From JACOWB01 sp964373665 (GTDB lineage Archaea > Aenigmatarchaeota > Aenigmatarchaeia > CG10238-14 > SCSR01): a stretch of 64,000 nucleotides of DNA. The translations under genes were made by a program, and so were the position numbers. The stretch lies in the NCBI GenBank assembly GCA_964373665.1, contig CAYJVM010000001.1, positions 109,723 through 173,722 on the forward strand, written 5' to 3'. Below are positions 41,235-50,400 of the stretch, piece by piece. The stretch's first letter is position 1. Each line of letters starts with the position of its first letter. The notes beneath the pieces were generated by a model. The model worked only from the letters and a program-made list of their open reading frames with translations, searched no databases and was not told where the DNA came from.

Positions 41235-41855
41235 CTAAAATCCTACATTTTCCTTGATTAAAATCATGGTAATTCTTCCCGGCCTTTCTTTGTTTATCAC
41301 CAGCAGCTTGCTGACAAAACTTCCCGGAACTCCGTACGCTTTCTTGGCGCGTTCGCTTTCTAGAGGCAATGAATGTTCGTAAATTCTCTCAAGCCCTTCT
41401 TCAAAAGTCTTAACTATCTTGTTCGTGCCTACAATCCAAATTACATTTCCCGCACAGTAGGCATAAGCCGGCAACTGACTTCCAGAATTGGATGCAACCA
41501 GTACTTTGCCATCTTGTGTAACTGCGTGCACGCTCCCAATAACCCATTGAGGTGCAGCACCTAACTGATTCATTTCCTGCCATTGCTTGCTTCTATCCAT
41601 TTTCATTAATTTCTTACGAACAGGATTGAATCTATCTGAATTGTTTATCTCGTTAGTTATACCTGTCTCATCCAGAGTAACGGAAGTCATGTTCATTACC
41701 TCAGCGCCTTTGGGCATCATTTCCAAGACTTTCTTCCTTGCATCTTCCCTGCTGTTAACAACTACAGCCTCTATTCCATTACTTTTCAATGCATTGATCG
41801 TCTTTTCAATTTCCTTATCAGTTGCTAATTTCTCCCATTTTGTCATAACAAACAC
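41235..41855 (-). CDS. LUD-domain protein (LutC-like)
   Basis: LUD-domain proteins take part in lactate-oxidation iron-sulfur systems or act as stand-alone CoA-transferase-like proteins. Visible are ARKKVLEMMPKGAEVMNMTS near residue 42, GSVHAVTQDGKVLVASNSGS near residue 107 and NVIWIVGTNKIVKTFEEGL near residue 140, which are the LutC/DUF162 patterns. No LutA or LutB is nearby. The ATG four codons in is also a possible start. Confidence 0.85.
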   Translation of the reverse strand: MFVMTKWEKLATDKEIEKTINALKSNGIEAVVVNSREDARKKVLEMMPKGAEVMNMTSVTLDETGITNEINNSDRFNPVRKKLMKMDRSKQWQEMNQLGAAPQWVIGSVHAVTQDGKVLVASNSGSQLPAYAYCAGNVIWIVGTNKIVKTFEEGLERIYEHSLPLESERAKKAYGVPGSFVSKLLVINKERPGRITMILIKENVGF

Positions 41856-41876
41856 GTGATAAAAGGAAAGAAGAGT

Positions 41877-42017
41877 TTAGTTGCTCTTCAATTCTTTCAA
41901 TCTTTCAGCAACGCCTTTGGCTTGCTTTTCCAAATAATCATTGTATTCTTCAAGCATCTCTATCTTCTCACCTTTAGTAAGGAAACCTCGCGCCCCGAAT
42001 CCACCAAATCCGCACAT
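41877..42017 (-). CDS. DUF5320-like small protein
   Basis: The ATG at 42017 follows a strong GGAGGTGG ribosome site. The frame reads MCGFGGFGARGFLTKGEKIE and continues as a single coiled helix (YNDYLEKQAKGVAERLKEL). This Gly/Phe head plus coiled-coil tail is the DUF5320 layout, commonly next to PadR regulators or Mrp/NifB-type proteins. Here it is divergent from a PadR regulator. Confidence 0.7.
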   Translation of the reverse strand: MCGFGGFGARGFLTKGEKIEMLEEYNDYLEKQAKGVAERLKELKSN

Positions 42018-42049
42018 CACATTGCCACCTCCTTTATATCGCATACCCG

Positions 42050-42098
42050 ATATTTGGAAATTCAAGTATTTAAATATATCGGATGTCCAATATTTAGT
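42050..42098 (+). promoter_or_regulatory. Shared promoter region between DUF5320 and PadR genes
   Basis: The gap holds GATATTTGGA and, on the other side, TCCAATATT, an imperfect inverted repeat around the central TATTTAAATATAT element. PadR proteins bind such AT-rich inverted repeats, so autoregulation and control of the DUF5320 gene are likely. Confidence 0.45.
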
Positions 42099-42407
42099 AT
42101 GGGAAAGAAATACGACTATGACTGCGACATGAGGGGTATGCTGTCGTTCTTGATACTTTTCCTATTGTCGAAAAAACATATGCACGGGCAGCAATTAGCG
42201 GTTGAAATAGGGCGAAGGAAGGGGGACAAGCCGAGTCCTGGGACAATATATCCGGCCCTGAAAAGCTTGAAAGAGGCGGGATTGATCGAAGAAAACAAAT
42301 CTGGAAAGACTATAACCTACAGGCTGACCGTAAGGGGAAAAGGTTCTCTAGGCATCGCAAAGAAAAGATTCTGCCAGACTTTTGTCGGGGTTTTCGAGTC
42401 GCGCTAA
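42099..42407 (+). CDS. PadR-family transcription regulator
   Basis: This winged helix reads GMLSFLILFLLSKKHMHGQQ near residue 12, SPGTIYPALKSLKEAGLI near residue 46 and ENKSGKTITYRLTVRGK near residue 65, which is the PadR DNA-binding layout. The C-terminal dimer helix is short (about 100 residues in total), as in compact PadR-s1 proteins. The start at 42099 sits after AATATTTAGT; longer starts run into the opposite gene. Confidence 0.88.
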   Translation: MGKKYDYDCDMRGMLSFLILFLLSKKHMHGQQLAVEIGRRKGDKPSPGTIYPALKSLKEAGLIEENKSGKTITYRLTVRGKGSLGIAKKRFCQTFVGVFESR

Positions 42408-42408
42408 T

Positions 42409-42699
42409 TCAGCTTATTTCCAGCTTGACTCCGCCGAACCGCTTTGCTATCAAATTGTAGCTTAGTGCTGACACCAAGCCGAACAAAAATCCTAACGCCC
42501 CATAGAATACAGGCAGGAACAACAACGCCGCAGGGCCGAAGAACAGTGATGGCGTATAACCGTAAGACCCGAAACCAGCTAGTACAAGTAGATTGAATAA
42601 AATCCCTAAAATCAGCCCAAGAATTGCATATGTGATGCCCATGATTTTGGCAGTGGAAAGCGGGTCAATCTTCTTCAGCATCTTCATCTTCGCTTTCAT
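42409..42699 (-). CDS. Small membrane protein, 96 residues
   Basis: After a basic start (MKAKMKMLKKIDPLSTAKIM) there are two or three hydrophobic helices, ITYAILGLILGILFNLLVLA and ALLFLPVFYGALGFLFGLVS, and the tail YNLIAKRFGGVKLEIS. The LDPLSTAKI...YNLIAKRFGG pattern recurs in archaeal membrane proteins of unknown role. It is convergent with PadR by 2 nt. Confidence 0.65.
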   Translation of the reverse strand: MKAKMKMLKKIDPLSTAKIMGITYAILGLILGILFNLLVLAGFGSYGYTPSLFFGPAALLFLPVFYGALGFLFGLVSALSYNLIAKRFGGVKLEIS

Positions 42700-42737
42700 C
42701 TAATCTATAATAATTTGAAAAAGTTGCTTTATATGCG

Positions 42738-43727
42738 TTATTCTTCTACGATGGACAAATCCGCGACATTATTCCTTTCATCCATTTCATCTATGGAATT
42801 TTCGGGATCCAGAATTATTTGCAGCGTTGTAAAGTCTTCCTCGGCATAAAGGTTGCCGTAAATGATGCTGAGCTTGGCTCCAGGATCAATCGACAACGCT
42901 TCCTCGGTTTTCACAATCTTGTCGCCTGCTTTAATCTGCAAAATTGGGGGCTGTGAAGTCAAAAGACCGTCATTCTCTATTATGATGCTTATGTTCAGCA
43001 GATAGTATGTCTGGACGAGCCTTTTCACGGTTGATTTGGTCGCATTGACTTGCACTATCCTGAGATCTGGCTTGGCCTCCATGCTATAAACATCATCCAA
43101 TATACTCGCTTCCCTTTCGGAGACCTCTATCGCTTTGCTTGAAGGCACTGTAAGAACAGGGTACATGATGCTGCTGCTATCCTGGGTATGCCTCAATCCA
43201 AGCGCGTGTCCAAGCTCATGCAGAGCCAGGTTTGTCATATCATTGTCATTTAATGCATTCCCTTCGGATCTTAGCAAGAGTTCTATATGCGCATGCCTGA
43301 TAATGCTACCATAGCTTGTGTTGACGAACTCCAGCTCGGTGTCCCCTATGTTGTCCAAAGAATTTTCTTTCAGTATTGTGACCCATTCGACAGTTATGTC
43401 TGCGTTCTTGTCATTGACCTCTGTAAGCTTTACCAATCCACCTGTTGCGTCCTCCCAGTTTTTCATGGCCCGTCTAAAGTCTTGCAGATAACTTGCATCA
43501 GACCCGTCCAGGGATTCCGCATTTATGTAAACTGTCAGTGGAAAACCCGTCCACCTGGTTGCCGTCGCATTGCCTTCATCGATTTCAGGCAACGTGAAAT
43601 TCGCAGGTCGGCTGACCTGCGGAGTCTGTGGAGTGTTCAGATCGACCACAAGTTCCCCTGCCCTATAGCCTATCGCAATTACTATAGCCAATGCAAGGAC
43701 GCCAATTAAGGTATTGACAATGCTCAT
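42738..43727 (-). CDS. Matrixin-type (M10-like) surface metalloprotease
   Basis: An N-terminal hydrophobic anchor (TLIGVLALAIVIAIGY) precedes a catalytic domain with LALHELGHALGLRHTQD near residue 165, the HExxHxxGxxH zinc site, and SIMYPV, the Met-turn. The last 110 residues form a CARDB-like beta domain (YYLLNISIIIENDGLLTS). It likely acts outside the membrane on surface proteins or peptides. Confidence 0.88.
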   Translation of the reverse strand: MSIVNTLIGVLALAIVIAIGYRAGELVVDLNTPQTPQVSRPANFTLPEIDEGNATATRWTGFPLTVYINAESLDGSDASYLQDFRRAMKNWEDATGGLVKLTEVNDKNADITVEWVTILKENSLDNIGDTELEFVNTSYGSIIRHAHIELLLRSEGNALNDNDMTNLALHELGHALGLRHTQDSSSIMYPVLTVPSSKAIEVSEREASILDDVYSMEAKPDLRIVQVNATKSTVKRLVQTYYLLNISIIIENDGLLTSQPPILQIKAGDKIVKTEEALSIDPGAKLSIIYGNLYAEEDFTTLQIILDPENSIDEMDERNNVADLSIVEE

Positions 43728-43760
43728 ACAGATAAATTACGCAAACCCTATAGATATAAT

Positions 43761-44138
43761 ATGGTCAAGCTTCCAGAGCTTAGGAAGGCAAGGGAGGAAT
43801 TAAGAAAAAGGGCAGATGATCTCAGGAAGGCAGGGGAAGAAATGGCCAAAAGAAGCCAGGAGCTGCGAAGGCTGGGGGATGAGTTGAGGAAAAGCGCGAG
43901 AGTTAGAGAAGAGATTGTCACATTTAGGAAGGAGTTCCAGAGGAACATGGTTACGTTTTTGACAGGCGCGCTTGCCTTCGTTTTCGCCCTTACATGGAAC
44001 GATTTGATAAAGGAAACTATTATATTTTTCGTGCCGCCGTCCAAGGAATTGTTTTATAGGTATGCGACAGCTATCATCGTGACATTTGTCGTCATATTCG
44101 TGCTTTACATTTTGTCAAAGTTTAAAAGCAAGGATTGA
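43761..44138 (+). CDS. DUF5654-like coiled-coil membrane protein
   Basis: The first 60 residues are a charged coiled coil (RKRADDLRKAGEEMAKRSQE). Two membrane helices follow: MVTFLTGALAFVFALTWNDL, the DUF5654 hallmark with W-N-D, and ATAIIVTFVVIFVLYILSKF. It is 125 residues and transcribed toward tRNA-Lys(CTT). Role unknown. Confidence 0.7.
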   Translation: MVKLPELRKAREELRKRADDLRKAGEEMAKRSQELRRLGDELRKSARVREEIVTFRKEFQRNMVTFLTGALAFVFALTWNDLIKETIIFFVPPSKELFYRYATAIIVTFVVIFVLYILSKFKSKD

Positions 44139-44150
44139 TACTATTTCTTA

Positions 44151-44235
44151 GGGCCCATAGCTCAGCATGGTAGAGCAGCTCGCTCTTAATTTTGGGGTTA
44201 CGAGACGGTCAAGGGTTCGAATCCCTTTGGGCCCA
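44151..44235 (+). tRNA. tRNA-Lys(CTT) with an 11-nt intron
   Basis: The acceptor GGGCCCA pairs with TGGGCCC, discriminator A44235, T-arm AAGGG-TTCGAAT-CCCTT. The loop CTCTTAA gives anticodon CTT. Removing 44189-44199 (ATTTTGGGGTT), at canonical position 37/38, closes the stem as GCTCG-CTCTTAA-CGAGA, with a G-A mismatch only at 27-43. In the precursor CTCT pairs with GGGG (two G-U), with bulges TA|A and TT|A, a minimal BHB. Its last 14 bases recur at 47392-47405. Confidence 0.9.
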
Positions 44236-44252
44236 CTGCCGTTTGGGTTTGA

Positions 44253-44819
44253 AACCCCTTTAAGGACACTGAATCCGTACTTCGATGGGTCCGGAGACGG
44301 ACCGGCGTCGACAGGGCCAGCATTGGACTCTTCGGTTTCAGCGGAGGGTCTGCCGTGTCGGTGCTGGTAGCGGGTACACGTCCAAGCTGGGTGAAGTCTC
44401 TGGTCGTATACACGCTGCCATGCGACCTCTCCGGCTACCTGTGGTATTTCGAAAGGTTCGCTCCTCGCTCGCTGGATCGTTTCTATACGGACGGGAAGGC
44501 TTGGCTCCCTGGTTTGGGGGACTATCTGAAGAGGTCGTTTCTAGACGACCTCTTCAACCACAATATCAAGCGAGAGATTGCGCGCCTAAGGATACCGATG
44601 CTGCTGATTCAGCCAGACAACGATGACGAGGTGCCAAAATGGTGCAGCGACCAAGCGTATGAGCTAAAACCAGAACCGAAGAACTATTTTCTCATCAAAG
44701 GGACTCATACTATGCATTTGCGTGACGCCTCAGGTGGGCCAACTGGTTGGAACTTTGAACAGGAGGAAGAAGTGACCGGAAAGACGTTGGAGTGGTTCAA
44801 GACAACGCTCTCAACGTGA
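44253..44819 (+). pseudogene. 5'-truncated alpha/beta hydrolase
   Basis: The frame is open from a TGA at 44250-44252 and reads through IGLFGFSGGSAVSVLVAG, the nucleophile elbow G-F-S-G-G, at about 44320-44360, then RIPMLLIQPDNDDEVPKW with the acid residue and IKGTHTMHL with the catalytic His. A start codon and the oxyanion-loop N-terminus are missing. The gene was cut where the island meets tRNA-Lys(CTT). The GTG at 44355 would drop the nucleophile. Confidence 0.6.
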
Positions 44820-45308
44820 GAGATAGACCGACCGTTGAAACTCGAGGACGTCAGACAAACATAGTGAGAATGGGCCGAGGATGGTGTCTACCTCCGTTTC
44901 ACCCAAGGCCATTCTATAGCCGCGCGAGTCATCGATCACGTGTATCCACTCGATGTACGGTACGTAACGAGGCAGGGCTGATCCTACAGCCTGGTACCCG
45001 GCCAATTGGCCACGGATGGTTAGGAGTTTGAGCGGGTTGGACAAGGTGAACTGGATGGCACTCTTAAATTCCCCGGGACGGCCGCCGAGCCGTGTCTGGT
45101 CACGATATCCCTTTAGGTGGCCGAACAGGAAGTCCTCTCCGGGGAGAAGCGGGTGGGTTGATCCAAGCTGAATTTGGCGTCGATAACCCTCCTCGCTCAT
45201 AACATGCGTGGTTAGCAGCACCGGCTCGCCGTACTTAAACGGGTGCTTCATGAACATGTCGTCCACTGGGGAATAAAACGTCTGTAACAACCCTTCCATA
45301 ATAATCAA
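44811..45308 (-). CDS. Hypothetical protein in GC-rich island
   Basis: The 165-residue soluble product has FSPVDDMFMKHPFKYGEPVL-like beta-rich parts and RPGEFKSAIQFTLSNPLKLL. No family is recognised. It overlaps the hydrolase remnant by 9 nt on the other strand. AT-rich bases before 45308 could hold a promoter. Confidence 0.4.
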   Translation of the reverse strand: MIIMEGLLQTFYSPVDDMFMKHPFKYGEPVLLTTHVMSEEGYRRQIQLGSTHPLLPGEDFLFGHLKGYRDQTRLGGRPGEFKSAIQFTLSNPLKLLTIRGQLAGYQAVGSALPRYVPYIEWIHVIDDSRGYRMALGETEVDTILGPFSLCLSDVLEFQRSVYLSR

Positions 45309-45326
45309 ATTATATTGTGCACTTGA

Positions 45327-45647
45327 CTATAAATACATTCCCTCGATAGGAATTACCTCGGTCGCGGGCGGAACGGAGCAATAGCTAACTGCCAAGACAT
45401 CGCCAGCGGGCGTTCCGGCGACGAGAGATCGGACTAGATCGACCCGCTCTCCAAACGACCCATTGCCAGAGCAGCGTTCAGGTTCAGCCCCCTCCGTGCA
45501 GCTACCCAGACCACCGATGACGATGACCTTGCGGTCTTGCGCAGGGGCCTGAGTAAGACGTGCTTCCGAAACAAGGGGGAGGTGGAATGAGGATGCTGCC
45601 AAGAATGCTATGAAAAAAAGGGCCGCTCGAACACCGCGCTTCTCCAT
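45327..45647 (-). CDS. Exported protein fragment, possible lipase N-terminus
   Basis: A signal peptide (ALFFIAFLAASSFHLPLVSEA) is followed by RKVIVIGGLGSCTEGAEPER, which recalls the first strand and oxyanion loop of alpha/beta hydrolases, and AGDVLAVSYC. The frame ends after 106 residues, before any nucleophile motif, so it is probably a truncated gene. Confidence 0.4.
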   Translation of the reverse strand: MEKRGVRAALFFIAFLAASSFHLPLVSEARLTQAPAQDRKVIVIGGLGSCTEGAEPERCSGNGSFGERVDLVRSLVAGTPAGDVLAVSYCSVPPATEVIPIEGMYL

Positions 45648-45692
45648 AGCCTTCCTCCCTGGTGAAATGATGAGATTCCGGGGCTCGATGTA

Positions 45693-46307
45693 CTATAAAC
45701 CGAGGGTGAGTATGAAAAAGACCACGTGCGTGGGAAAAATGGGTACCAAGAGTGACAGAAGTGCGACAAGAGTAGCTTGTGGAGCACTTAGGCGGTCCAT
45801 GATAGCAAAACCGCGGTAGCTCAGGCGGAAGGACCACACGAGAGACCCTAGCTGAGCAAGTAACAGAGTCCCCTGAACAATCTCTATGGAAAGTGGACCG
45901 CTAACGGTATTCTCGGACAATGAGAACATGAGAACCGTTATGAAGACCCAATGAAAGACGACGAAGGGGGCTAGGCCGAAAATGACCGCTTGTGCTGTAT
46001 TTGCAACCTCAAGTCTGCCCATTGCAAACTTCACGACAAAAGCGACGAGCGTTGCAGTAGCGTAGAGGAACAGTCCGCTGCCCAGCGGGATTAGGGGTAC
46101 GGGGGCCCAAGTCTCGTGATGTGCCAAGAACGAGGGACCCGCAATGAGCGTGAACAGTAGAGAGGTTGCGAGCAGCATGCCTGCCAAGTAGATAAATGCG
46201 GACCTAGTCGATCGGCGCTGTTCAGAGCCTGGGAAAAACCGGGAAAACGCAGCTAAGAGGCGGCCGATATAAGGAGTTTGTTTGGAGGCTAAGGAGGTGG
46301 TGGACAT
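45693..46307 (-). CDS. Multi-helix membrane protein, Yip1-like
   Basis: This 204-residue protein has about five hydrophobic helices, for example FIYLAGMLLATSLLFTLIAG, LFLYATATLVAFVVKFA and TLVALLSLLVPIFPTHVVFF. The arrangement recalls the Yip1 domain of bacterial membrane proteins. It looks intact, unlike its neighbours. Confidence 0.5.
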   Translation of the reverse strand: MSTTSLASKQTPYIGRLLAAFSRFFPGSEQRRSTRSAFIYLAGMLLATSLLFTLIAGPSFLAHHETWAPVPLIPLGSGLFLYATATLVAFVVKFAMGRLEVANTAQAVIFGLAPFVVFHWVFITVLMFSLSENTVSGPLSIEIVQGTLLLAQLGSLVWSFRLSYRGFAIMDRLSAPQATLVALLSLLVPIFPTHVVFFILTLGL

Positions 46308-47391
46308 AATACAAGTAGGGTTTCGACAAGCTTAAAGATAAGGGTAGGTTAGCACTATCGGACGTTTGCTGCGGATGTCACCGTGACCAGGAAGGCTCTT
46401 CGTCCTTCGCTTGGTTGATCGTGAGGTTCTGAAGGTTGGCCGCAGCAGCCTGAGCCACACCCCACACTTGATTGCGAATTCCTCTGCGGGGCAAGCGTCC
46501 GGCTCAGACAGGATCAGGCGGCGGGCGAACGGATAGCGATGCAGCCGCTGGCGAGAAAGGGTATTCAGGTGGTAGGCGGCGGGTAAGCACGCATGGTTAA
46601 GTTTCGGGGCTTCTTATAGGGGATAAACGTCGACTAGCCGTCTAGGCCAAGCGAATAGACCAACCCTCGCCTACTGGGGAAACGAATCGCCTGTCTTTGC
46701 TCACTGAGGCAGCAAGGCAGGCGATCCTCTTCGTGGTTGTGAGAATGCCGCGAGCAATGTTTCGGGCCTGCCGACGAGTGACCGGGTGCCCTATTCGACA
46801 ATTGTAAGCCAGAATCAGGCCAGCCAACTGGTCACTTAGATGTTGATGACAAGTCATAAAAGTACTATGGCTTCCATGATATATATACTTTTCAGGGCCT
46901 GTACAACGCTCCTGCCTGACTGCAGGATACTTCAATGGTGATCCGTCCAGGCGCAAGAAGAATTGCCCGCTATGGAGGACAGCCCCACTCCTGTCGCGTT
47001 CCCGCTCATCGGTTGAGATTGGCGACCGATAGTGCTTGCCTGGAAGGAAGAAACGTGGGATTCATGGTTCTCGTTCCTTTGCGGTCTCGGGGCGCCGTCG
47101 AGTACGTAGGCCGACAAGAGATGCCGCTGGGAATCAGGCGCTGCCGCGGGTGGGCTGGCTGGCTCTCTATGCCCACTGGGACTTCTGCCGATTATCGACC
47201 AAGAAAGCACTCACCATCTCTGGCTGGCGGCCTCTCGGTTACTTGGTCATCGTCTTCGCGGAGGTCGGACCCATCATAGTCCGATCGGATCGGATGTCAA
47301 CCCATCTTCGGTGGGTCGACTGGCCCTTCTCCACGCCGAAGCGGGTCAGATGTGGCGCCGAGCGCGAGATTCAAACCTGTTCCTGTGCCGG
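46308..47391. other. Degenerate right half of the GC-rich island
   Basis: About 1.1 kb with several overlapping frames but no convincing gene. A 104-codon minus frame (46642-46956) and a 114-codon plus frame (46935-47279) have no recognisable motifs or ribosome sites. Probably decayed DNA. Confidence 0.4.
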
Positions 47392-47405
47392 TCCCTTTGG
47401 GCCCA
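47392..47405 (+). repeat. Copy of the tRNA-Lys(CTT) 3' end (attachment-site-like)
   Basis: TCCCTTTGGGCCCA is identical to the last 14 bases of the tRNA (44222-44235). GTGCCGG just before it also precedes the tRNA-Lys(TTT) copy at 39287. Confidence 0.7.
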
Positions 47406-47451
47406 TCGACCTGGATAATCAAATATCTTTATACAATCTAAATTACTATAC

Positions 47452-50400
47452 ATGAGAATTCCTATAAGCATTTTATTTATAATATCCTTTTTGATAATAC
47501 CCGTGGCACATGCTGAAGTTGATAGCATACCTTTAACATTCGTTTCCGAAAACTCCAATGGCACACTCTTCAACCTTGGTGAATTAAAAAATTATGAAGT
47601 TGAAGGCATCCATGCACTCAACATCATGGGAGAAGATAATGAAATAGATTCTTTGGTTGTAGGTGAAAAAGGGCTGAAAGAACAAATATCAAAAATCGAT
47701 GATAATCTTGCAAATTATACTCTATTGAGCCAAGTGCATGATGAAAATGGTAAAATCCCCGTTATCATCAAGCTGAAACCGAAAAAAAGCGAAAGCCGCC
47801 TTTTTGGAATAATCCCGCTACCAAAGAAGCAGGAATCGAAAGAAAAGATGTTTCAAAATGCCAAAGCAGAACTTGCGGCAAAACTAGAAACTGAATCAGA
47901 GGATTTGAAGATAATAGAGTCGGTAGCTGCAGAGGTTTCGTTAGAAAAATTAGATGAAATAGAAGCTCTGGATGTGGTTGAGAAAATTTATCTTGATGAA
48001 AAAGTTGAAGTTCTCCTTCAGAATAGCGTGCCTTTGATAGGCGCGGACAATATATGGAAACTTCGTGACAGCAATGGTAGGAATATCACCGGGAAAAATA
48101 TTTCAATAGCAATAATTGATACAGGGGTTGACTATACCCATCCTGATTTAGGGGGTTGTTTAGGTTCTAGTTGTAAAGTTGCGGGGGGTTATGATTTTGT
48201 CAACAATGATAACAATCCGATGGACGACCATGGTCATGGCACACACGTAGCGGCAACTGCCGCAGGAAACGGAACTTTAAAAGGCGTGGCACCCGATGCA
48301 AAAATTTACGCATATAAGGTATTAAGCTCTGGCGGATGGGGTTATTGGTCATGGGTTATTTCTGGTATAGAAAGGGCGACCGATCCAAATAATGACGGTA
48401 ATTTTTCCGATCATGTGAACATCATAAGCATGAGCTTGGGTGGGAGCGGGGATGAAGATGATTTAGTTTCTCAAGCATCCGATAAGGCTGTTGATAGAGG
48501 TGTAGTTGTTGTAGTTGCAGCTGGTAATAGCGGGACAGGCGAAAATGCAATCGGCTCTCCTGGGTCATCAAGGAAATCTATAACCGTAGCAGCGAGTGAT
48601 AAAAACGATGCAATGGCTTCTTTTAGCTCCCGCGGACCTACACCAAAAGGAAATGTGAAACCAGACTTGACAGCCCCCGGTGTAAGCATATGTGCGGCTC
48701 AATGGGATTCATGGCTAGACTCTCGTCACTGTTATGACGACAAGCATATTTCAATATCAGGAACTTCCATGGCCACCCCGCATGTCTCAGGAGCGGCAGC
48801 CTTGCTCTTGCAAGCCAATTCAAGCTTTAAACCAGAAATGATAAAATCCGCGTTGATGATTACGTCCAATAATGTAAGTTCGAGTGTTTGGGCGCAAGGA
48901 AGCGGGAGGATAAATTTAACTCGCGCACTATCAACACCGATATTAACTTATCCACAAAGCATAAGTTTTGGTCAGATGTCATCATCAAATCGAACAGCAA
49001 AATTAACTATCCAGAATCTTAACAACGCAAACTTGACTTTCAACGTTTCTGCTGGTTTTGTTTATGATGACTTGGGTAATAGTTACAACATCTCCTATCT
49101 AGTAGATTCGGGTGGTAACAATATTTCATCAGTTACAGTTCTTGCAAGCCAAAATGCAACGATAAATCTTACTGTGAACTTGGGAAGTGTAGAAGGGAAA
49201 CTTTTCGGTTACATAAATCTAACAAGAGGCGAACAGACATTTAGAGTTCCTTATGGCTTGGTCAGGCTTGGAGGATTGACTGTAAATGTTGTAGACTCTA
49301 CAGGAAAAGCGCTTCAGCCATTCTTTTTCATCGCGCATGATAAGAATTACACTAATGTAAAAGTTGCGTATTATACAACTACAGCAAGATTTAACGTGCC
49401 GGGCGGGGATTACATTGTAAATGCTATTGGCGATTCATCTAACTACAGTCTTTACTATATCCTCACAGGAAATATAACAGTTCCTGCAGGCGGTGAAGCT
49501 ACACTGAATATAAGTACAAACAATACAAAGCCTGTGAATGTAACTGCATACAACCTTCAGAACAAGTCCATTGATTTGTACAAATGGGATTTTGGTTTCA
49601 GGAAGACTGAGGGGTTCAAAAGAATTTCATCAAGCGTTGCTTTCATTGGATTTGGTTTTCCAGGAGACAGGCTTGTGCATCTTTCAAAAACTGAAAATGA
49701 CACATCCGACACAGTTAATTTTTCATTTTCCTACATAGGCTACCCACCTAGAAAAAATACATTCAACATCTCGTCTTATACCTGGAACAGTGAAACTTAC
49801 AATACGGCTGAGGAGCTGTACTTTGCGGGATGGACTCTGAATAATACAACCGACACAAACACCCAAATTCTGAATTATACCTTGGGTGAATTGGGGATGC
49901 TCAATTATACATACAACTGGCCTGGTTCTGATCCGAGTATAGGTGCTGCTCAGCCAGGCTACGGATTTATTGCAATAAATTTCTGGATATCACCAATAAG
50001 CTCTTTCGATTTTGCAATTTGGGAACAAATTGCTGTGCCGCTAAAAAGAACAGCATACGTCAAAGGACCTGATTGGGGGTTCTGGCATTATATGCAACCA
50101 AACTACCTCCATTTTTCAGACTGGTTAACTGAATTTAATGCGGCCGCAAGGCAGTATGAATATGATAAAGAATATGAAATTCGTTGGCCAATAGGAACAA
50201 AAGTAGCTGGCGGTACCAATAGAAACCTGCAACATGGAACAACACCCTATCTACCTGCATACTTCCGAAACACAAACACGACGATAAATATCACAGACTA
50301 CTTCCTTTCAAGCCCCGATAATCAAACGCATATTTTCAAATACGAGTCATCATCGCTGAACATAAATCTGCCGAGGGTTCTAATCTATAAAGATGGCTCA

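Larger units (their letters stand above)
44236..47405 (+). mobile_element. GC-rich island integrated at tRNA-Lys(CTT)
   Basis: The 14-bp direct repeat TCCCTTTGGGCCCA (44222-44235 and 47392-47405) bounds 3.17 kb whose base composition is visibly richer in G and C than either flank. Genes inside are partial or degenerate: a 5'-truncated hydrolase, a signal-peptide fragment and a membrane protein. No integrase is recognised. The stretch looks like foreign, decaying DNA, possibly of bacterial origin. Confidence 0.65.

Noticed and set aside
46642..46956. 104-codon minus-strand frame in the GC-rich island
   Set aside because: No ribosome site, no TATA box and no recognisable motif; long frames are common by chance in GC-rich DNA.
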